Positions 24,710-34,053 of a DNA stretch of 54,659 bases are shown one piece after another. Within the stretch, counting starts at the first letter, position 1, and every line of letters starts with the position of its first letter. The notes beneath the pieces are model-generated. The model was given only the letters and a program-made list of their open reading frames with translations. It ran no database searches and had not been told where the DNA came from. The position numbers were made by a program, and so were the translations under genes. The stretch is from Eubacterium sp. (GTDB lineage Bacteria > Bacillota > Clostridia > Oscillospirales > Acutalibacteraceae), in contig JAFSTE010000027.1 of assembly GCA_017450645.1 (NCBI GenBank), positions 1 through 54,659 on the forward strand, in the 5' to 3' direction.

Positions 24710-27505
24710 TTAAATATTTAAGAGTTCCATTGTCTTTGCACATTCAGCGCAAAGGGTAGGATGAGCGGCATTAGTGCCGACGGAGCGTGTGAACTTCCAG
24801 CAGCGCTCGCACTTTTCACCCTCAGCCTTAGAGACAGTAACGGACAGACCTTCAACATCGCCCTTAACAGCGCCCTCGCCCTGTGCAATTTCAACATCTG
24901 AGGTGATGAAGATTTCGGGAAGAGCGTCCTTAGCTCCCTCAAGGAAATCCTTAAGCTCGCCGTCGGCAAAAAGTGTTACCTTAGCTTCAAGTGGCTTGCC
25001 GATAACCTTATCGTTTCTCGCAAGCTCAAGAGCCTTTTGAACGTCGGTGCGGATTTCGTGAATTCTGTCCCACTTAGCGATGAACGCGTCGTCGGTTTCG
25101 ATATACTTGCCGCTCGGGATTTCGTTAAACAGCGGTGAGCGCGCATCCTTGCCGCTTTCGTGCTTCATTTCCTTCCAGATTTCGTCGCAGGTGAACGCGA
25201 GAATAGGAGTCAGCACAAGCGTGAGCGCGTCAAGCACCTTATAAAGAACAGTCTGAGCCGCTCTTCTCGACTTAGAGTCGGGAGCGGAAGTGTAAAGTCT
25301 GTTCTTAAGCACATCAAAGTAGAAGTTACTCATATCAACAACGCAGAAGTTATGAAGCGCGTGCGCTGTGGTATGGTACTCATAATTATCATAACCCTCT
25401 CTTGCGGTTTTAAGCACCTCGTCGAGCTTCATAAGAGCGTACTTGTCAAGCTCCTCAAGCTCGTCGGTCTCAACCATATCCTTATCGGGGTCAAAATCAT
25501 AAAGGTTACCAAGACAGTATCTTGCAGTATTTCTGATTTTTCTGTAGTTATCCGAAATCTGCTTTAAGATTTCGGGGCTGATACGGATATCTGCGTGATA
25601 GTCGGCAGAAGCAACCCAAAGGCGGAGAATATCTGCGCCGTACTTAGAGATAACCTCCTGCGGAGCGATACCGTTACCGAGGGATTTACTCATTTTTCTG
25701 CCTTCGCCGTCTACGGTCCAGCCGTGAGTAATAATCTGTCTGTACGGTGCTCTCCTGCCCGCTGCAACAGATGTGAGCAGCGAGGACTGGAACCATCCTC
25801 TGTACTGGTCAGCACCCTCAAGGTAAACATCTGCAGGCCAGGTTAAATAATCCCTGTTTTTGCACACTGCAAAGTGAGAGGAGCCGGAGTCAAACCAAAC
25901 GTCCATAATATCCTTTTCCTTCTCAAAGCCGTTGCTGCTGCCGCAGTGAGGGCATTTAAAGCCGTCGGGGATAAAGTACTCAGCCTCGTGAGCATACCAC
26001 GCGTCCGAGCCTTCCTCGCCGAAAATATCGGATACCTTCTGCATTACGGAGTCGTCGATAATCTCCTTACCGCAATCCTTACAGTAGACAACGGGAATAG
26101 GAACGCCCCATTTTCTCTGGCGCGAGATACACCAGTCAGCACGCTCCTGAACCATTGACTGAAGTCTGTCCTTACCCCACTCGGGGAACCACTTAACATC
26201 CTCGGCAGCTTCAACAGCAGCATCCTTGAAGTCGTCAACCGAGCAGAACCACTGAGAAGTAGCTCTGAAAATTACGGGGTTGTGGCATCTCCAGCAGTGC
26301 GGGTACTGGTGAGTAATCTTTTTAAGCGCAAAGAGTGCGCCGATTTCGTCAAGATGCTGAGCGATAGGCTTGTTTGCGTCCTCGGTAGAAAGGCCTGCAA
26401 ACTGACCTGCCTCCTCGGTAAGAACACCCTTGTCGTCAACGGGTACTACCATCGGGATTTCGGGGTATTTTCTGCATACATTAAAGTCGTCAACACCGTG
26501 ACCGGGAGCTGTATGAACGCAGCCGGTACCGCTTTCGAGCGTTACATGGTCGCCGACAATTACAAGCGAAGTTCTGTCGAGGAACGGGTGAGCCGTCTTA
26601 ATATACTCAAGCTCGTTACCTCTGATAATTCCTACGGTTTCGTAATCGGTAACGCCTGCATCCTCCATAGCAACCGGAGCAAGGTCGGTAGCCATTACAT
26701 AGTACTCGCCGTTAGCCTTAAGCAGTGAATACTCATAGTTAGGACCTACGCAGATTGCAACATTAGCGGGAAGGGTCCAGGTTGTTGTGGTCCAGATTAC
26801 AAAATAGGTCTTGTCAAGGTCAGCGCCGAGGGCTTCAAGCTTACCCATATCGTCGGTAACCTTAAACTTAACATAAATCGAGTGGCACGGGTCCTCGCCG
26901 TACTCAATCTCAGCTTCTGCAAGCGCGGTGTTACAGTCAGCGCACCAGTAAACGGGCTTTAATCCCTTATAGATATAGCCCTTGTTCGCCATCGACGCAA
27001 ACACCTTAATCTGCTCCTGCTCAAACTCCTTTTGAAGCGTGATATACGGATTATCCCACTCGCCGATAACGCCCATTCTCTTAAAGCTCTCGCGCTGAAT
27101 ATCAACGTAGCCGAGCGCTGTGTCGCGGCAGATTTTGCGAAGCTCTAAATCGGAGATATTGCTCTCAGCAGTGATGCCCGCCTTTTTTCTTGCGGCAAGC
27201 TCTGTGGGCAGACCGTGAGTATCCCAGCCGGGAACATAGGGTGACTTAAAGCCCGTCATATTCTTATAACGAACGATAAAGTCCTTTAAGGTCTTATTGA
27301 GTGCATGACCGATATGGATATCGCCGTTTGCGTACGGAGGTCCGTCGTGAAGAAGGAACATCGGCTTAGCCTCGTTCTTTTTCATAAGCTCCTCGTACTG
27401 CTTATTATCCTCCCAAGCCTTTAAAAACTCAGGCTCTCTCTGAGGAAGCGACGCACGCATCGGGAATTCGGTTTTAGGTAAGTTAAGTGTTTTATTATAG
27501 TCCAT
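24710..27505 (-). CDS. ileS: Isoleucyl-tRNA synthetase
   Basis: A 931-residue class I synthetase charging tRNA-Ile. Bacterial-type layout: HIGH (64-67, in DIHIGH), the editing CP1 domain (~200-400, with GTGCVHTAPGHGVDD), WCISRQRKWGVPIP, KMSKS in GRKMSKSLGNG (~595), an anticodon-binding helical domain, and a C-terminal zinc finger (CERCWKF ... LCAEC). AGGAG precedes the ATG. Only 35 bases separate it from divIVA, so there is no room for a T-box leader. It belongs to the division/isoprenylation gene string, as in many Bacillota. Confidence 0.98.
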   Translation of the reverse strand: MDYNKTLNLPKTEFPMRASLPQREPEFLKAWEDNKQYEELMKKNEAKPMFLLHDGPPYANGDIHIGHALNKTLKDFIVRYKNMTGFKSPYVPGWDTHGLPTELAARKKAGITAESNISDLELRKICRDTALGYVDIQRESFKRMGVIGEWDNPYITLQKEFEQEQIKVFASMANKGYIYKGLKPVYWCADCNTALAEAEIEYGEDPCHSIYVKFKVTDDMGKLEALGADLDKTYFVIWTTTTWTLPANVAICVGPNYEYSLLKANGEYYVMATDLAPVAMEDAGVTDYETVGIIRGNELEYIKTAHPFLDRTSLVIVGDHVTLESGTGCVHTAPGHGVDDFNVCRKYPEIPMVVPVDDKGVLTEEAGQFAGLSTEDANKPIAQHLDEIGALFALKKITHQYPHCWRCHNPVIFRATSQWFCSVDDFKDAAVEAAEDVKWFPEWGKDRLQSMVQERADWCISRQRKWGVPIPVVYCKDCGKEIIDDSVMQKVSDIFGEEGSDAWYAHEAEYFIPDGFKCPHCGSSNGFEKEKDIMDVWFDSGSSHFAVCKNRDYLTWPADVYLEGADQYRGWFQSSLLTSVAAGRRAPYRQIITHGWTVDGEGRKMSKSLGNGIAPQEVISKYGADILRLWVASADYHADIRISPEILKQISDNYRKIRNTARYCLGNLYDFDPDKDMVETDELEELDKYALMKLDEVLKTAREGYDNYEYHTTAHALHNFCVVDMSNFYFDVLKNRLYTSAPDSKSRRAAQTVLYKVLDALTLVLTPILAFTCDEIWKEMKHESGKDARSPLFNEIPSGKYIETDDAFIAKWDRIHEIRTDVQKALELARNDKVIGKPLEAKVTLFADGELKDFLEGAKDALPEIFITSDVEIAQGEGAVKGDVEGLSVTVSKAEGEKCERCWKFTRSVGTNAAHPTLCAECAKTMELLNI

Positions 27506-27540
27506 TGGTAGTGTGCTCCTTTGGTTATTTATGTATTATC

Positions 27541-28743
27541 TTACTTTTTCTTTGAGAAAAAGCCTTTGAACTTCGGCGGCTCCTCAGGCTCGTCGTCCTC
27601 TTCCTCCTCATTTTCGGGCGGAACGAGCGAAATAGTCTGGTTTCTGTCGCCGTGAGCGTCGTTCTTGTTTAAGTTAAAGTATGATTCAAAAGGGAGTGAT
27701 TCCTCGTCGGTATCAAAGAGTGACTTCTCCTCCTCGTCGAGCTCCATCTGCGGCTCCTCGTCGATTTCAAGAGCCGAAATTTCGTCCATCTCAACCGGAG
27801 TAATCTCGTCCTGGGAAAAAGCTGCAACAGCTTCCATCGGGTCAGCAGGCTCTTCGTCCTCTTCCTCAACCTCTTCTTCCTCGTCAGTAATTACTTCGAA
27901 CTCCTGCTCTTCAACGGGGGTAACTTTCTCAGCTTTCTCAGCTTCTTCTGCTTCGGGCTCGGTTTTTTCCTCTTCGGGAAGCTCGATGTCGTCAACCGAA
28001 ATAGACTCGGGGATTGCGTTCTCCATCTCGTCCATCTCGTCTACAAGGGAGTCAACCTCTTTCTGAATAGAGTCAACCTCGTCCTCGTCGCCGTCGTCGG
28101 TGTCAAGCTTAGCGTTTGTGAGCGCGTCAAGCTGCTCCTCATAGAGTGAAATTACATTGGCGATAAAGCTCTTTGCATTCTTTTTAAGTGTGGAAATAAG
28201 GATTTCGTAAGCTTCTTTTTCTGCCTTAGAGGTAGAGATAAGGTCGTCCGAAATCTCTTTTGCCTGGTCAAGAATATTCTGTGCAACAATCTTAGAGGAA
28301 TTAATAGCCTCGTTCGCCTTTTTCTCGGCGTCGGATGTGATTTTGTCAGCCTCCTCGGTCTTTTCCTTAACGATTGAAGCGGCATAATCCCTTGCCTCGT
28401 TAACAACCTTGTCAGCCTGCTCGTTAGCGGAATTAACCGTATTCTCGGCATTTTCGCGGCTCTCTTTTTCGAGGTTATCCGCATTTTCCTGAGCCTCTTT
28501 GGTAATATTATCCGCCATAATCTGCGCCTTAATAAGAGCGCTCTTAATTGAGTCCTCGGACTCTCTGTACTCCTCAATCTTAGAAGCTAAAAGCTCTAAC
28601 TTCTGGTAAAGCTCTTTGTTTTCGTTCTGGTACGCTTCGATAGAGTCAGCGGCAGCAGCAATAACTGCGTCAACCTCCTCGATGCTGTAACCGTTTTCGT
28701 TAGTTGTAAGTTTAGCGTTTCTTAATTCGTTTGCACTTATCAT
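27541..28743 (-). CDS. divIVA: DivIVA-family cell division / polarity protein
   Basis: A 400-residue protein starting MISANELRNAKLTTNENGYS-EEVD, the DivIVA N-terminal signature (lipid-binding start, then the YxxxEVDxFL-like element). Long coiled coils follow (~35-190: repeated EAQENADNLEKESRENAENT-type heptads). A very acidic, low-complexity region (~225-370) follows, with a basic end KFKGFFSKKK. Longer than the Bacillus protein (~165), mostly from the acidic tail. DivIVA marks curved membranes at the division septum and poles. It directly follows sepF, a conserved neighbour. Confidence 0.9.
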   Translation of the reverse strand: MISANELRNAKLTTNENGYSIEEVDAVIAAAADSIEAYQNENKELYQKLELLASKIEEYRESEDSIKSALIKAQIMADNITKEAQENADNLEKESRENAENTVNSANEQADKVVNEARDYAASIVKEKTEEADKITSDAEKKANEAINSSKIVAQNILDQAKEISDDLISTSKAEKEAYEILISTLKKNAKSFIANVISLYEEQLDALTNAKLDTDDGDEDEVDSIQKEVDSLVDEMDEMENAIPESISVDDIELPEEEKTEPEAEEAEKAEKVTPVEEQEFEVITDEEEEVEEEDEEPADPMEAVAAFSQDEITPVEMDEISALEIDEEPQMELDEEEKSLFDTDEESLPFESYFNLNKNDAHGDRNQTISLVPPENEEEEDDEPEEPPKFKGFFSKKK

Positions 28744-28785
28744 ATTCTATTCTCCTATAATCAATTATTCACTTCTCAGTCAAAT

Positions 28786-29280
28786 TTACATAAACATTCC
28801 GTTATTTTCAAGCTCGTCAATAAGGTCGCCCATAACGTCAACATTATACGGTGTAATAATATACGTTGAGTTTGCGACGCGCTTAATCTGGCCGTTATTT
28901 GCATACGCAACGCCCGATAAAAAGTCAAGCAGCCTTCTTGCAACATCTCTGTTTGTGCTTTCGAGATTAAGTACTACGGTGCGTCTTTCGTTAAGATGGT
29001 CGGCAATCGGTGCCGCCTCCTCATATCTTTCGGGTTTAACGAGTACAACCTGAAGCTGAGCGGTTGTGTGGATATTAACAACCTTATCGCTCTTTTGGCG
29101 TCTTGACGGTCTTTCTGCTGCGCGCTCTTCCCTCTCGTTAATTACGGGAGGAGGAGTGAGCTCGTGCTCTCTTTCTCTGCGCGAGCTTCTCGGAGCAGAG
29201 TTAAAATCGTCGTAGTATTCATCAAAATCGTCGTCATCTGTTTCGCTGATAATGTCTTTAACCTTGTCTAAAAATCCCAT
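28786..29280 (-). CDS. sepF: Cell division protein SepF
   Basis: A 164-residue protein. The N-terminal amphipathic membrane-binding helix is MGFLDKVKDIISE. A disordered charged linker (~20-75) follows, then the SepF core (~80-160) with VVLVKPERYEEAAPIADHL, RRTVVLNLES and RRLLDFLSGVAYA. SepF tethers FtsZ to the membrane and polymerises into rings. It is placed between ylmE and divIVA as in Bacillus and other Bacillota. Confidence 0.96.
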   Translation of the reverse strand: MGFLDKVKDIISETDDDDFDEYYDDFNSAPRSSRREREHELTPPPVINEREERAAERPSRRQKSDKVVNIHTTAQLQVVLVKPERYEEAAPIADHLNERRTVVLNLESTNRDVARRLLDFLSGVAYANNGQIKRVANSTYIITPYNVDVMGDLIDELENNGMFM

Positions 29281-29297
29281 CTTTTTCTACCTCACAA

Positions 29298-30023
29298 TTA
29301 AAAATATTTTCTGGCTCCGAAAATTGCAGAGCCTACTCTTACTATATTTGACCCCTCGAGTATCGCCGCTTCAAAGTCGCCGCTCATACCCATAGAGAGA
29401 ATATCCATATCTATATTATCTATTTTTTTATCTTTAATGTCAACAAAGGATTTATGAATTAAGCTAAAATATTGTCTCGCTTCGTTTTCGTCACAAATCG
29501 GCGGGATGGTCATAAGTCCCTTTACCTTTATCGCGGAAAGCTGAGCAATCTCGCACAGCAATTCTTCAAGTCCCTCGATAAATATACCGCTTTTTGACTC
29601 CTCCTTGCCGACATTTACCTCGACAAGTATGTTAGTTACAGTACCGATTTTTTCGGACTGCTTTGAAATCTCTTTAGCAAGCTTGAGTGAATCGACCGAC
29701 TCAATCATATCCACCTTGCCGACAATTTGCTTAACCTTATTTGTTTGCAGGTGACCTATAAGATGCTTTTCAACTCCGTCAAGGTGAAGCGCGTCCATCT
29801 TTCCGACATATTCCTGCACCCTGTTTTCACCGATTAAATCAGCGCCGAGGTCGAGCACCGGGTTAATGTATTCGGCTTCTACGGTTTTTGTAACGCACAT
29901 AAGGCGCACATCCTGCGGGTCGCGTCCCGCCTTAACGGCAGTTTCCTTAACCTGCTCGTTAATCCGCCTATAGTTTTCTACAGTGGATTTTATTCTGTTT
30001 TCATCAGGTATAAACCTTTCCAT
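29298..30023 (-). CDS. ylmE: PLP-binding YggS/YlmE-family protein
   Basis: A 241-residue TIM-barrel protein of the YggS/PROSC family, which carries pyridoxal phosphate on a conserved lysine (in MCVTKTVEAE, ~residue 46) and maintains vitamin B6 balance. Further motifs: GENRVQEYVGK, LIGHLQTNKVK, VEVNVGKE, GLMTIPP and LSMGMSGDFEAAI with GSNIVRVGSAIFG at the end. Its start overlaps the end of the HlyD-like gene by 20 bases, suggesting coupled translation. Located just before sepF, as in Bacillus ylmE-sepF. Confidence 0.95.
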   Translation of the reverse strand: MERFIPDENRIKSTVENYRRINEQVKETAVKAGRDPQDVRLMCVTKTVEAEYINPVLDLGADLIGENRVQEYVGKMDALHLDGVEKHLIGHLQTNKVKQIVGKVDMIESVDSLKLAKEISKQSEKIGTVTNILVEVNVGKEESKSGIFIEGLEELLCEIAQLSAIKVKGLMTIPPICDENEARQYFSLIHKSFVDIKDKKIDNIDMDILSMGMSGDFEAAILEGSNIVRVGSAIFGARKYF

Positions 30024-31230
30024 CGCTAAGACCCTTTCCCTGAATAATTATTTTATCGTAAAGGCGTACCGAATCCTTGTTATCGGGGTCATAATTAAGA
30101 AGCACATAGTCGTCCTCGGTGTGAATAACCTCGGCTTCTCTGAATCTAATCTGGCTCGATATCAAAGCGTAAACGCCCTTTTTGCCGTCTTCTACATGGA
30201 GTGCCGCAGCAGGCACCTTAAAGCCCTCTTTAGAGCCTATTCGTATTTGAATTTCCTCTTTTCTGAGCGTAGCGAGCTTAGCCGTCATCATATTAGACTT
30301 TAAAATCAGTGCCGTTTCCTTTTGGTTAACAGCGGGCTCGGCGCCGCTTACAATCTGCATAGTAATAACGGTGTCGTCGTTATCCTTAAGCGCGATATCA
30401 ACCTTTTGTCCGTCGGACAGATTAAGCACATCCTCGCTGGGCACAACGCACACGAAGTACCACTTATAGCTTGTAATAAGCTTACCGAAATGCTCGTTCT
30501 TGTTATTAGTTTTATCAACGGCTTGGAGCTTGTTTTTAATAGTTTTTGCATCAAGCTCCTCCGCCTTTTCGTAGTCAACAAGGTTTTCGAGTCCGTCGCT
30601 GTAGCCCGAGAACACGCCCGACACATCGGTTTTAACATAGCTTTCGGGTTTTGAGGAGGAATACTCGTTATCCGCCTGTTTTCTTAAATCCTGAATAATC
30701 GAAACTAAATCAACATTTTCGCCGATAATCATCTGTCGCCTTACAACGCAGTCGTTGACGAGCGAGCCCTTTTGCTCTATATCCTCGCAGTCGCCGCCAT
30801 TTACGGACCGAACATAGTTATTCACGGCGCCGCCTATTTCGTCGTCAATCGTTTCAACATTTGCAACCTGGCCGACTGTCTGAGCCTCAAGGTTTTCGTA
30901 ATACTTAAGCTGCTCCTGAACCTCGGAGTAGCGCGAATAGTTTTGCGCACTTTTTGAGGAGGAGAAATTCATAGCCACATTTCCGCCGACCTTAATCTTG
31001 TCGCCGTCCGAAACGCAGGCAACCGTTACGCCGTCGGGCGCGCCGTCGATAGTGTGTTCGTCGCGCACTACAAGCGCGGTAGCGTCAATCTTTTCGTAAA
31101 CGGTGGATAAAACCGCGGTCTGCGTTTCAAGCTTAATATGCGAAACGCTGTAGCACTGGTAAAAAATGTACGCAAAAATCAGCGTAACCGCAATAATAAT
31201 TGCGATATTGTCCTTTTTCAGCTTACGCAT
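30004..31230 (-). CDS. HlyD-like membrane-anchored protein of the division cluster
   Basis: A 408-residue protein with one N-terminal transmembrane segment (IAIIIAVTLIFAYIFYQCY, ~9-27). A large extracytoplasmic part follows, with a biotinyl/lipoyl-like beta region (GDKIKVGGNVAMNF) and a coiled coil (~90-200). The C-terminal beta-barrel region contains KVPAAALHVEDGKKGVYAL, typical of HlyD/membrane-fusion adaptors. Proteins of this type lie between miaA and ylmE in many Clostridia; their role is not established. No transporter gene is adjacent, so a structural or division-linked role is plausible. One base separates it from miaA. Confidence 0.78.
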   Translation of the reverse strand: MRKLKKDNIAIIIAVTLIFAYIFYQCYSVSHIKLETQTAVLSTVYEKIDATALVVRDEHTIDGAPDGVTVACVSDGDKIKVGGNVAMNFSSSKSAQNYSRYSEVQEQLKYYENLEAQTVGQVANVETIDDEIGGAVNNYVRSVNGGDCEDIEQKGSLVNDCVVRRQMIIGENVDLVSIIQDLRKQADNEYSSSKPESYVKTDVSGVFSGYSDGLENLVDYEKAEELDAKTIKNKLQAVDKTNNKNEHFGKLITSYKWYFVCVVPSEDVLNLSDGQKVDIALKDNDDTVITMQIVSGAEPAVNQKETALILKSNMMTAKLATLRKEEIQIRIGSKEGFKVPAAALHVEDGKKGVYALISSQIRFREAEVIHTEDDYVLLNYDPDNKDSVRLYDKIIIQGKGLSDGKVYT

Positions 31231-31231
31231 A

Positions 31232-32158
31232 TTATCCCTCCGTTTCTAAAAATTCCTTTGCCGCCGAGTAAGCAGCGTCGTAAAGCTCGTCCTTAGTCAT
31301 TTCGTCAGCCATAAACCACTTAATGCTTTCGTTTCGGCGAAACCAGGTGAGCTGGCGTTTTGCGTATCTGCGCGTTTCGCGCTTAATATTTTCGGTTGCA
31401 ATATCTAAATCAACCTCACCGTCAAAGTACGGCTGCAGCTCTTTATGTCCGATTGCCTGACGCGCGGTTTTGCCCGCCTTGGGGAGCATCGCCCTCGCTT
31501 CGTCAACAAGTCCGTTATTAAGCATTAAACCAACGCGCAGGTTAATTCTGTCGTAGAGCTTCTGTCTGTCGGCATAGCCTATGCCGATGTACAGCGCTTC
31601 GTACGGGCTCTCGTTTTTCATAGAGTTTTCGTCCTGCTCGGTTTTCGAGGTACCGCCCGCGCAAAGCTCAATAGCTCTTATAACTCTTTTCCTGTTGTTT
31701 TTGTGTATGGTCTGCGCCGCTTTTTCATCAAGCGACATTAACATATCGTAAAGCTCGTCGTTGTCTTTTTGGCTGAGTTCCTGCCTCAGTGCTTCGTTTA
31801 CACCGACATCCGAAAAGGTAATCCCTTTTACAAGGCTGTCGATAAAGAGCCCTGTTCCGCCTGCGACAATCGGTGTTTTACCTCTGAGCGAAATATCGGC
31901 GATAATTTCGCCCGCTCTGTTTGCAAAGTCGGACACCGAAAACTCGTCGTCAGCGTCAAGACATTCCAAAAGATAATGCTTAACGCCCTGCTGCTCGTCG
32001 GGGGTAGCGGCTGCGCTTGCAACGCTCATTCCCTTGTAAACCTGCATCGAATCGGCGGAGATTATCTCGCCGTCAAGTCGTTTTGCAAGCTCGACCGCGA
32101 GCGCAGTTTTGCCCGAAGCGGTAGGACCTACAACGCAAATGATTTTAGTTTTATTCAT
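31232..32158 (-). CDS. miaA: tRNA dimethylallyltransferase MiaA
   Basis: A 308-residue enzyme transferring a dimethylallyl group to N6 of A37 in tRNAs reading UNN codons. P-loop GPTASGKTAL (11-20) and further motifs ISADSMQVYKG, VAGGTGLFIDSL, YDRINLRVGLML and RRYAKRQLTWFRR are present. The ATG at 32158 (MNKTKIICVVG) lies two bases after the mutL stop; the longer in-frame upstream stretch overlaps mutL and is rejected. With miaB in the same string, this organism probably makes ms2i6A37. Confidence 0.97.
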   Translation of the reverse strand: MNKTKIICVVGPTASGKTALAVELAKRLDGEIISADSMQVYKGMSVASAAATPDEQQGVKHYLLECLDADDEFSVSDFANRAGEIIADISLRGKTPIVAGGTGLFIDSLVKGITFSDVGVNEALRQELSQKDNDELYDMLMSLDEKAAQTIHKNNRKRVIRAIELCAGGTSKTEQDENSMKNESPYEALYIGIGYADRQKLYDRINLRVGLMLNNGLVDEARAMLPKAGKTARQAIGHKELQPYFDGEVDLDIATENIKRETRRYAKRQLTWFRRNESIKWFMADEMTKDELYDAAYSAAKEFLETEG

Positions 32159-32160
32159 AA

Positions 32161-34023
32161 TCAGCCCTGCCGTCCGAATTGCTTTTCGATATCGTATTTT
32201 GACATTTTTATCATAACCGGTCTGCCATGCGGGCAATAGCGAATTTCGGGCATTGAGAGCAGCTTTTTAACAAATAGCTCCCTTTCGTAAGGCGAGGTGT
32301 AGTCGCCCGCCTTTACCGCCGCCCTGCACGAGGTGGAGTGAAAAATCCAGTCCATCTTTTCGGGCGTTATGTCCGTTTTACCGTCAAGCAGGAGCCCTGC
32401 CGTTTCGACAATCAAGTCCTCTATATCCTCGCCGTCGAGCATCGACGGACACTCGCGAACTATAACCGTCGACGAGCCGAAGTCCTCTACAAGAAAACCG
32501 CATTTTGCATAAAGCTCGGTGTTGTCGCACACAGCCGAATACTCCTCGCTCGACAGCTTAACCGTAACGGGCGCGAGCAGCACCTGCGAGTTAATCCGGG
32601 TGCTCGCCTTCAGCTTTTCGAAGTTCATTCTTTCGTGCGCGGCGTGCTTGTCGATATAGTACAAATCGTTATCTATCTCGACAAGAATATATGTCTTAAA
32701 CGCTTCGCCGACAACCTTAAAGTCGGGTATTTCGACCTCGGGCTCTGCTTTCGGCTCTGGCGTTACGGGTTGCGGTTTGGGTGTGTTATAGATATCCGTC
32801 TTTGGTGCGGCAACGGTGATTTCCTCGCTTACCGCTGCAAGATTTTTAAGGTTGGCGTGATACGCTTCTATCTCGTCTTTATCGTCCTTTACAGGTGCCG
32901 AAGCAACCTGCCAGAAACGCTCAGCCTTTTTCTGCCTGAACTCAATCTGTTCGGGCTCGTCGTCCTGCACCTTAAAGAAATCCTGTTTTTTAAACGGGTT
33001 TTTGTTTTCGTTAAACTTAGCTTGCTTAGTGGTGTCGCCCGCTTCAATCGCCGACTTAACGCCGTAGTACACAAGCTCAAAAACCGGTCTTTCGTTAGCA
33101 AAGCGCACCTCGATTTTTGCGGGGTGAACATTAACATCCACAAACGAGCTGTCGCACTCAATATTAAGGATACAGCCCGGGAAGCGACCCACCATAATCG
33201 AATTTTTATACGCCTGCTCGAGCGCCGCCATAGCGGTCTGGCACTTAACGAGGCGGTTGTTTATAAAGAAGAACTGCATAGCTCTGCTTTTGCGCGCACC
33301 CGTAGGCTTAGTCACTAAGCCCGAAACGCGCATATTGTTGATAGAGTAATCAACCTTAACGAGCGACGACGAAAACTCCTTTCCAAATACGGAATACGCA
33401 GTGCTTTCAAGCTCGCCGTTACCCGAGGTAATAAGAGTCTGCTTACCGTCGCGGATAAAGCGGAAGGAAATTTCGGGGTGGCTTATCGCCATACGGTCAA
33501 TAATTCCCGAAACGGCGTTACCCTCGGTAACATCTTTTTTAAGGAATTTCATCCTTGCGGGAGTGTTAAAGAATATGTCGCGCACAACAATGGTAGTGCC
33601 CTCGGGACATCCCGCATCCGACAGGTCAAGCTCTTCGCCGCCTGCGATTTCGCACCTTGTGCCGAGCTCCTCGCCCTGCGCCCTGCTGAGAAGTTCAACT
33701 TTAGCAACAGCCGCGATAGACGCCATAGCCTCGCCTCTGAAGCCCAGGGTTTCGATACTGTTTAAATCCTCGCCGGTTTTAATCTTGCTTGTGGCGTGGG
33801 GTAAAAACACCTTTTTAATTTCGCTTCTCTTAATTCCGCAGCCGTCGTCGGTAATGCGGATATAAGTAGTGCCGCCGTTTTTAATCTCGACGGTGATGTT
33901 CTTAGCGCCGGCGTCAACCGAGTTTTCGACCATCTCTTTAACTATAGACGAGGGGCGTTCAACAACCTCGCCCGCTGCGATAAGCTGGTATACCTCTTTA
34001 GGCAGAATATTAATTTGCGGCAA
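32161..34023 (-). CDS. mutL: DNA mismatch repair protein MutL
   Basis: A 620-residue protein with an N-terminal GHKL ATPase: KEMVENSVDAGA, TDDGCGI (~58-64), ATSKI, GFRGEAMASIAAV. The S5-like transducer has KVDYSINNMRVSG. A C-terminal dimerisation domain contains the endonuclease-associated motifs QVLLAPV and YCPHGRPVMI. The DQHAxxER-type site appears as YIDKHAAHERMNFE, so MutL is probably a nicking endonuclease, as in organisms lacking MutH. It starts at TTG 34023 behind AAGGGGATG; no in-frame ATG is available. Confidence 0.97.
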   Translation of the reverse strand: MPQINILPKEVYQLIAAGEVVERPSSIVKEMVENSVDAGAKNITVEIKNGGTTYIRITDDGCGIKRSEIKKVFLPHATSKIKTGEDLNSIETLGFRGEAMASIAAVAKVELLSRAQGEELGTRCEIAGGEELDLSDAGCPEGTTIVVRDIFFNTPARMKFLKKDVTEGNAVSGIIDRMAISHPEISFRFIRDGKQTLITSGNGELESTAYSVFGKEFSSSLVKVDYSINNMRVSGLVTKPTGARKSRAMQFFFINNRLVKCQTAMAALEQAYKNSIMVGRFPGCILNIECDSSFVDVNVHPAKIEVRFANERPVFELVYYGVKSAIEAGDTTKQAKFNENKNPFKKQDFFKVQDDEPEQIEFRQKKAERFWQVASAPVKDDKDEIEAYHANLKNLAAVSEEITVAAPKTDIYNTPKPQPVTPEPKAEPEVEIPDFKVVGEAFKTYILVEIDNDLYYIDKHAAHERMNFEKLKASTRINSQVLLAPVTVKLSSEEYSAVCDNTELYAKCGFLVEDFGSSTVIVRECPSMLDGEDIEDLIVETAGLLLDGKTDITPEKMDWIFHSTSCRAAVKAGDYTSPYERELFVKKLLSMPEIRYCPHGRPVMIKMSKYDIEKQFGRQG

Positions 34024-34053
34024 GGTTTCATCCCCTTTCTAAGTTGTTGGTTT

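Noticed and set aside
27506-27540. T-box riboswitch in front of ileS
   Set aside because: Only 35 bases separate ileS from divIVA and none of the T-box elements are present.
32338-33318. 326-codon plus-strand ORF
   Set aside because: Antisense shadow of mutL; no domain, no promoter, composition typical of reverse-frame reading.
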